Below are positions 59,959 to 64,000 of a DNA stretch of 64,000 bases, in pieces; position 1 is the stretch's first letter, and each line of letters opens with the position of its first letter. The DNA is taken from the NCBI RefSeq assembly GCF_006547145.1, contig NZ_CP041244.1:372001-436000 (forward strand), read 5' to 3'. The notes beneath the pieces were generated by a model. That model was not told the origin of the DNA. It saw only the letters and a program-made list of their open reading frames with translations, and did no database searches. Both the position numbers and the translations under genes were made by a program. Origin of the DNA: Actinomadura sp. WMMA1423 (GTDB lineage Bacteria > Actinomycetota > Actinomycetes > Streptosporangiales > Streptosporangiaceae).

Positions 59959-61152
59959 ATGACGACCTCGGCAGCTGCCGACCTCGACCCGACTTGCCCC
60001 GTCCCGCCCCGCCCCGGCCCGGCCGTGGACGTCGAAGCGCCCCGCCCCGACCCCGCGCCCTCGCTTCCCGCCTCGACCGCCCCGCCAGTCGAGGCGACCC
60101 CGACCGCCCGACTCGACCCCTCGGCGCCCGACCCGACCCGACCCGCTCCCGCCTCGGGCGGTTCTGTCCCCGACCGGGGCGAGCCGCAGCGGCGACGCGC
60201 CCGCCGGTCCCGGCCCGACCCGGACGACCAGCGGGACTGGGTCGTCGACCTCGGGATGGCGGTCGGGGGCGTCGCGGCGATCGTCGCGAGCTTCACCTTC
60301 CTGCGGGGGCTGGCGTACGACACCGGTTGGGGCCGGCTGGACTGGCTCCTGCCGGTCGACCTCGACACGGTGGTCATCACCGCTACGCGCGTCTGGCAGT
60401 CGAGGCACACCCGCTCACGCAGGGTCCGGAAGTTCGCCGCCCAGATCGCGGTCGGCGCGATCGTGCTCAGCCTCGCCGGCAACGCCTGCTACCACGCAAT
60501 CCACGCCGATGCCTGGGACCCAGGCGAGCACATGTGGCTGCTGGTGGTGCTCGTGAGCAGCATCCCGCCGGTCTCGATCGCGCTGATCTCGCACCTGGCG
60601 GTGTTGCGGGGACGGGACCGGGAGTTCGCCGCCGAGGAGGCGAAGGATGCCGCCGCGCCCGACCCCGCCCCGACCGCCCCGGCCTACCCCGGCTCGGTCG
60701 GCCCGACCGAAGCCGACCCGCCCCGACCCGCCCCGACGGTCGACACGCCGAGCGACCACGTCCCTGACCGGTCGGATCAGGCGGCCCCGACCGACCCGAC
60801 TCCGACCATCCCCGACCCGACCGGCGTGCCCGCGCCTCCCCCCGCCCCCGCCGAGTCGACCGCGCCCCACTCCAACTCGACCGGCCGCCCCGCCGCGAAG
60901 GCACCGAACCCCGACCCGACCGAACGGAAGCGTCCCGCTCCCGCCCCGACCGGCATGGGCGAGAACGACCCGCTCCTGACCGAGGCCCGAACCTTCGCTG
61001 CCGAGCACTTTGAGCGGACGGGACGCAAGATCGGAGCGGAGCCGCTCGCAACGCACTTCGCGATCGGGACCAAGCGGTCCCGGTTGCTGCGCGACGCTGT
61101 GCACGGCATCCGGGAGGTCGAACCCAAGGACGAGTCGGGGGGCGACTCGTGA
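59959..61152 (+). CDS. DUF2637 family membrane protein
   Basis: A 397-residue protein. A Pro/Asp-rich N-terminus (about 1-90) is followed by the DUF2637 membrane region (about 95-225) with VDLGMAVGGVAAIVASFTFLRG, LAYDTGWGRLDWLLPVDLDTVVITATRVW and AIVLSLAGNACYHAIHADAW. A second Pro/Asp/Thr-rich stretch follows, then a C-terminal helix-turn-helix-like part (ARTFAAEHFERTGRKIGAEPLATHFAIGTKRSRLLRDAV). DUF2637 proteins are found on actinomycete integrative conjugative elements. AGGGA lies before ATG 59959. It overlaps the next gene by four bases. Confidence 0.85.
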   Translation: MTTSAAADLDPTCPVPPRPGPAVDVEAPRPDPAPSLPASTAPPVEATPTARLDPSAPDPTRPAPASGGSVPDRGEPQRRRARRSRPDPDDQRDWVVDLGMAVGGVAAIVASFTFLRGLAYDTGWGRLDWLLPVDLDTVVITATRVWQSRHTRSRRVRKFAAQIAVGAIVLSLAGNACYHAIHADAWDPGEHMWLLVVLVSSIPPVSIALISHLAVLRGRDREFAAEEAKDAAAPDPAPTAPAYPGSVGPTEADPPRPAPTVDTPSDHVPDRSDQAAPTDPTPTIPDPTGVPAPPPAPAESTAPHSNSTGRPAAKAPNPDPTERKRPAPAPTGMGENDPLLTEARTFAAEHFERTGRKIGAEPLATHFAIGTKRSRLLRDAVHGIREVEPKDESGGDS

Positions 61153-61379
61153 GCACCCGGCGACTGCTGCTGACCCTCAAGCGGCGCGGGGAGCGGGTCG
61201 GGGACCCGGTGACGGTGGAGGCCGACCCGGACGCCCCCGACTGGATGCGTGACCATCTGGTCACCTTCGTGGAGCGGGAGGGGTTCCCCGCCGCCCGGGT
61301 CGCCGAGTTCACCCTGACGATCGAGGACGCCCCCCGCGGCCTACCGATCGTCTTCGCCGCGACCGAGAGGACCCGCTGA
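61149..61379 (+). CDS. Hypothetical small protein
   Basis: A 76-residue protein, unknown family, with charged strands and helices (LLLTLKRRGERVGDPVTVEADPD, DHLVTFVEREGFPAARVAEFTL). GTG 61149 overlaps the previous stop (GTGA) and its own stop overlaps the next start (TGATG). The position in a chain of overlapping genes supports reality. Confidence 0.65.
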   Translation: MSTRRLLLTLKRRGERVGDPVTVEADPDAPDWMRDHLVTFVEREGFPAARVAEFTLTIEDAPRGLPIVFAATERTR

Positions 61380-61603
61380 TGGCCCGCCTCCGCCGGCGGG
61401 ACCTGGTCCCCTACCGCCGCGACGACCTTTACATGGCCAGGATCCGCGAGGCCACCACCTGGCGCAGCCGCCTCGGCCACGCCGTGGACTACCTCAAGGC
61501 CTCGCTCAACGCCCACCCCGACGTGGCCGACCAGGTCGCCGAGGAGGCCGCCGCCGCCCTCGCCGACCTCGCACGAACCGTCAGCTTCGGAGACCGCAAA
61601 TGA
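61379..61603 (+). CDS. Hypothetical small protein
   Basis: A 74-residue basic and helical protein (YRRDDLYMARIREATTWRSRLGHAVDYLKASL), followed by an acidic helix (ADQVAEEAAAALADLA). Function unknown. Coupled to both neighbours by overlaps of 1 and 4 bases. Confidence 0.65.
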   Translation: MARLRRRDLVPYRRDDLYMARIREATTWRSRLGHAVDYLKASLNAHPDVADQVAEEAAAALADLARTVSFGDRK

Positions 61604-62202
61604 ACACGAACAGTGACGCCTGCGAAGAGCAAGAGCAAGAGGCAATGCCCTTCGTCCCTGTCGAACGGGCCCCCCACGCGCAGGCGCGTCGTGCGCGCGT
61701 GCGCGCGCGAGAGGACGCTACCACGCCCGACGACACCCAGCGTGACGATCACTCCGGCGAGGAGCCGCCCCGGCGAGGCTCCCGCTCCTGGACTCTGGCC
61801 GGGCAGCCGCCGCTGACGACACCGCCACCCACCGTGCAAGCCATGAGCGACCGCGTCGAGGAGCGCGTCGACGCGCACGACGCACCACTCCCGCGCTTGG
61901 CGACCTTTCTCGGCTGGTACCTGGCGTGCGCGCTGTGCTGCGCCGTGCTCGTCCCCGCCCATCTGGCGCACCTGCCCTACGGGGGAGGCCCGCTGGTCTC
62001 GCTCGCCGACCTCGCGGGCCGCGTCCGGCAGACCGCGCGGCGGCAGCCGACCGGAGCCGCGGCCGCCGCCCACTACGCGGCCGGCAGCTGCTGCCTCGCG
62101 GTCTGCGCCGTCGCCTACGCCGTGGTGTACGCGATCCAGTACCCCGCCCTGCTGGTGCTGCTGGCGTTCTGCAGCGGCATCGCCTGGCTGACCACCCTCT
62201 GA
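61600..62202 (+). CDS. Hypothetical membrane protein
   Basis: A 200-residue protein. Charged N-terminal half (to ~95), then helices LATFLGWYLACALCCAVLVPAHLAHL and, after a short hydrophilic region, a long hydrophobic stretch AAGSCCLAVCAVAYAVVYAIQYPALLVLLAFCSGIAWL. Unusually many cysteines lie in the membrane part. Probably a component of the element's transfer apparatus; inference from position only. Starts inside the previous stop (ATGA). Confidence 0.65.
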   Translation: MNTNSDACEEQEQEAMPFVPVERAPHAQARRARVRAREDATTPDDTQRDDHSGEEPPRRGSRSWTLAGQPPLTTPPPTVQAMSDRVEERVDAHDAPLPRLATFLGWYLACALCCAVLVPAHLAHLPYGGGPLVSLADLAGRVRQTARRQPTGAAAAAHYAAGSCCLAVCAVAYAVVYAIQYPALLVLLAFCSGIAWLTTL

Positions 62203-62219
62203 CCTCAGAAGGAAAGATC

Positions 62220-62687
62220 ATGAACGGAATCGTCGCCGCCGGGACGACCGCGGGGGCCGCGACCGCCGCGGTGATGGCGTACGCCATCCGCTGGGCGCTG
62301 GCGGAAAAGCGGATCCTGCCGACCGTGCGGATGCTGATGATGCTTCTGGCCGGAGCGTGCGCAGCGGTGGCATTCGGCACGTGGGTCGTGATGGCGTTCG
62401 GGCTGCTCCGCCGGTTCGGCTCGGACAACCTTTCCGACGGCACCGCCGCGATCATCGTCGCGTTTCCGGCCGTGGCCGTACTGATCAGCGGCATCTTCGT
62501 TGCGCACAGCCTGCACCCGAAGAACAAGCCAGCGACCCGGGACGAGTGGGCGGCGTTCATCTTGCCGCTCGCGTTCGTCATGGGTATCGGTGGCGCGCTC
62601 GGCGCGGTAGGCGACAGCCTGACCCACGGCGCCAGCGACATGGCCGTGAACATGGCCGCGTACCTGGTCGGCGGGGCGGGCCGCTGA
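62220..62687 (+). CDS. Hypothetical membrane protein
   Basis: A 155-residue protein with four hydrophobic segments (GIVAAGTTAGAATAAVMAYAI, VRMLMMLLAGACAAVAFGTWVVMAFG, AAIIVAFPAVAVLISGIFVAH, AFILPLAFVMGIGGALGAVG). AGAAGGAAA lies before ATG 62220. Its stop TGA overlaps the next ATG. Function unknown; part of the same operon. Confidence 0.65.
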   Translation: MNGIVAAGTTAGAATAAVMAYAIRWALAEKRILPTVRMLMMLLAGACAAVAFGTWVVMAFGLLRRFGSDNLSDGTAAIIVAFPAVAVLISGIFVAHSLHPKNKPATRDEWAAFILPLAFVMGIGGALGAVGDSLTHGASDMAVNMAAYLVGGAGR

Positions 62688-63646
62688 TGGACCGGGCAGC
62701 CGCCGCCGCGCTCGCGGTCGCGTTCACCGCCTGGATGGGCTGGGTCGGCTACGTCCACTCGGAGGAGTGGGTCAAGACCGCTAAGCGGTGGCGCGCCGGG
62801 CTGACCGGCGACGGCTACGCGCGCTGGGCCGCCAAGCACGACGGCGAGGCCGCAGAGGTGCTGCTGTCGGCCGTGGCGACCGTGACGCGCCAAACGACCC
62901 GCGCAGCTCGTGCAACGCAGTCGTTCGTCCGCCGCCGCTCCGTACGGCCCGCCCCAGGATTGCCCGCACCGTCCGAGAGCACCGACCCGACCGGCGACGC
63001 CCAGCCGGACACCCCGCCCGAACCCGCCAGGCAGGACCCGGCCCCCGACCCCGCACCCGACCCCGATGAAGCCGGCGTCCCGGACCCGCCGGACACCGGT
63101 CCGACACCTGAGGCCCCGACCCGCCCCACACCCGGCCCTGCACCCGACCCCGCCCCGCTTGGAGAACCCATGTCCCTCACAAACCGACCGACCAACGGTG
63201 AGATCGTCGGCCTGCAGGCCGTCCTGGCGAACTGGGGCCGCCTGGTCACCGCGGGGACCACCCACCACGCCCAGGCCGGACAGGTCACCAAGTCCGCGAG
63301 CAATATCGCCGCGGCCTCCGAGGCGCTCTGCTCGCAGATCAACGAGACGCTGACGCTGCTGTCGCAGCTGGAGCACGCCTGCTACCGGCACAAGCTGGAG
63401 CCCGCCGCGCTGACGCGCGTGCACGAGGCCATGGAAGCCGCCGGCGCCGCGCTCAACGCGCAGCGACGCGCCCACAACGAGCTGGGCGCCGCTGCCACCA
63501 GCCTGCGCACCGCCGCCGCCGCGCAGGGCACGGCGGTCCAGGCGTACCGAGCGGCGCTCGACTACCTCAACCGCACGCACCGGATCAAGGCCGAGGTCGA
63601 GGCGGGCACCGGTGCGCGCTCCGACCGCGACTTCGGCACCACCTGA
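62687..63646 (+). CDS. Membrane-anchored Pro-rich/coiled-coil protein with a possible internal start
   Basis: A 319-residue protein. One N-terminal helix (AAAAALAVAFTAWMGWVGYVH), a basic region, ~65 residues of Pro/Asp-rich linker, then a helical domain (from about 162) with long heptad-like stretches (ASNIAAASEALCSQINETLTLLSQLEHA and MEAAGAALNAQRRAHNELGAAATSLR). An in-frame ATG at 63170 with GGAGA four bases before would give the soluble 158-residue helical domain by itself. Function unknown. Confidence 0.65.
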   Translation: MDRAAAAALAVAFTAWMGWVGYVHSEEWVKTAKRWRAGLTGDGYARWAAKHDGEAAEVLLSAVATVTRQTTRAARATQSFVRRRSVRPAPGLPAPSESTDPTGDAQPDTPPEPARQDPAPDPAPDPDEAGVPDPPDTGPTPEAPTRPTPGPAPDPAPLGEPMSLTNRPTNGEIVGLQAVLANWGRLVTAGTTHHAQAGQVTKSASNIAAASEALCSQINETLTLLSQLEHACYRHKLEPAALTRVHEAMEAAGAALNAQRRAHNELGAAATSLRTAAAAQGTAVQAYRAALDYLNRTHRIKAEVEAGTGARSDRDFGTT

Positions 63647-63678
63647 ACCGCACACCACCAGGAGGAGGGAAGACGCCG

Positions 63679-64000
63679 ATGGGCAAGCGGAGCCGGGAAC
63701 TCGCAGAGATGCGGCAGGAGATGGAGCTGCTGCGCGCGCAAGTCGCCGCCCAGGCTGAGGCTGCACCGCCTACGCCCGTGCCCCGGGAAGGCCTCGATGC
63801 CCGCGGCCTCGGCGGGCAGCGCGCCGACCGGTTCACTCGCCGCACGTTCCGGCACCGCAAGCACCTCGCGCCGCTGGCCCTGATGGGCGGCCTGCACGCC
63901 GCTGCGGCGGCGGCGCACGCCACCTCGGCCGCCCCGCCGGTCGTCGCCGGCGCCGCAGCCGGCGCCGGCCTGGTGTGGTGGGGGCTGCGCGGGCGACGCC
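63679..64000 (+). CDS. Membrane protein of the transfer region, N-terminal part (runs off the window)
   Basis: The frame starts at ATG 63679 with GGAGGAGGG 11 bases upstream and stays open to the end. A short coiled coil (SRELAEMRQEMELLRAQVAAQ) is followed by an Arg-rich stretch and two hydrophobic segments (HLAPLALMGGLHAAAAAAHATS and VVAGAAAGAGLVWWGLRG). This could be the membrane part of an FtsK/TraB-type or VirD4-like protein, but the ATPase domain is outside the window. Confidence 0.5.
   Translation, partial: MGKRSRELAEMRQEMELLRAQVAAQAEAAPPTPVPREGLDARGLGGQRADRFTRRTFRHRKHLAPLALMGGLHAAAAAAHATSAAPPVVAGAAAGAGLVWWGLRGRR

Noticed and set aside
60000..60950. Repetitive GACCCGACC-type stretches as non-coding satellite
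   Set aside because: They are Pro/Asp/Thr-rich coding sequence on both sides of the DUF2637 domain in one open frame.

Overview
The window is high-GC actinobacterial chromosome. The gene set (F420-dependent oxidoreductase, maleylpyruvate-isomerase/mycothiol-type protein, DUF5999, NnaR-type HemD regulator, GarA/FHA locus, MocR, BldC-era small regulators) fits a filamentous actinomycete. Thermomonosporaceae (Actinomadura-like) is my best guess, but nothing in the sequence proves a genus. No rRNA, tRNA or CRISPR array was seen.

Layout. 0-4.5 kb: end of a cation-efflux gene, a group-2 sigma-70 factor behind an ECF-type promoter, and a DrrAB-like ABC exporter divergent from a MarR regulator. 4.4-11.7 kb: a nitrate-assimilation cluster (cbiX, nnaR, nirD, nasA, narK), with three 38-bp GlnR-like boxes sharing one spacing. 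nirB is absent. 11.6-18.2 kb: small metabolic and regulatory genes and a lutABC lactate operon. 18.2-19.8 kb: a collapsed IS200/IS605 element. 19.8-24.3 kb: a TPR protein and gcvP behind a tandem glycine riboswitch. 24.4-32.3 kb and 37.6-40.8 kb: the conserved actinobacterial garA region (MerR, bifunctional nuclease, FtsR-like MerR, GarA, DUF881, Sbp, DUF881, and the NTP-transferase/PMM fusion with a PgsA-type synthase), split by an inserted LysE/MocR/ABCG/aminotransferase block. 40.9-50.6 kb: thiC with a TPP riboswitch and several divergent regulator-target pairs with readable operators.

51.2-64 kb is accessory DNA. It starts where a chromosomal gene loses its 5' part (about 51.19 kb). It holds an operon of overlapping tiny zinc-ribbon genes, a multiply frameshifted PAPS-reductase-like gene, a three-gene module built around a TPR-CHAT protease with ten 135-bp repeats, and finally a transfer-type gene string (DUF2637 protein, small membrane proteins, coiled-coil protein) behind a perfect palindrome, as in actinomycete integrative conjugative elements. 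Integrase, replication and FtsK-like genes are not in view; the element continues past the right edge.

The best candidate for an undescribed system is the module at 53.9-59.0 kb: a CHAT caspase-like protease with a rapidly amplified repeat sensor, divergent from a translationally coupled pair encoding a small Cys-rich protein and a four-helix membrane protein. I infer a conflict (defence/abortive infection) role from architecture and context only.
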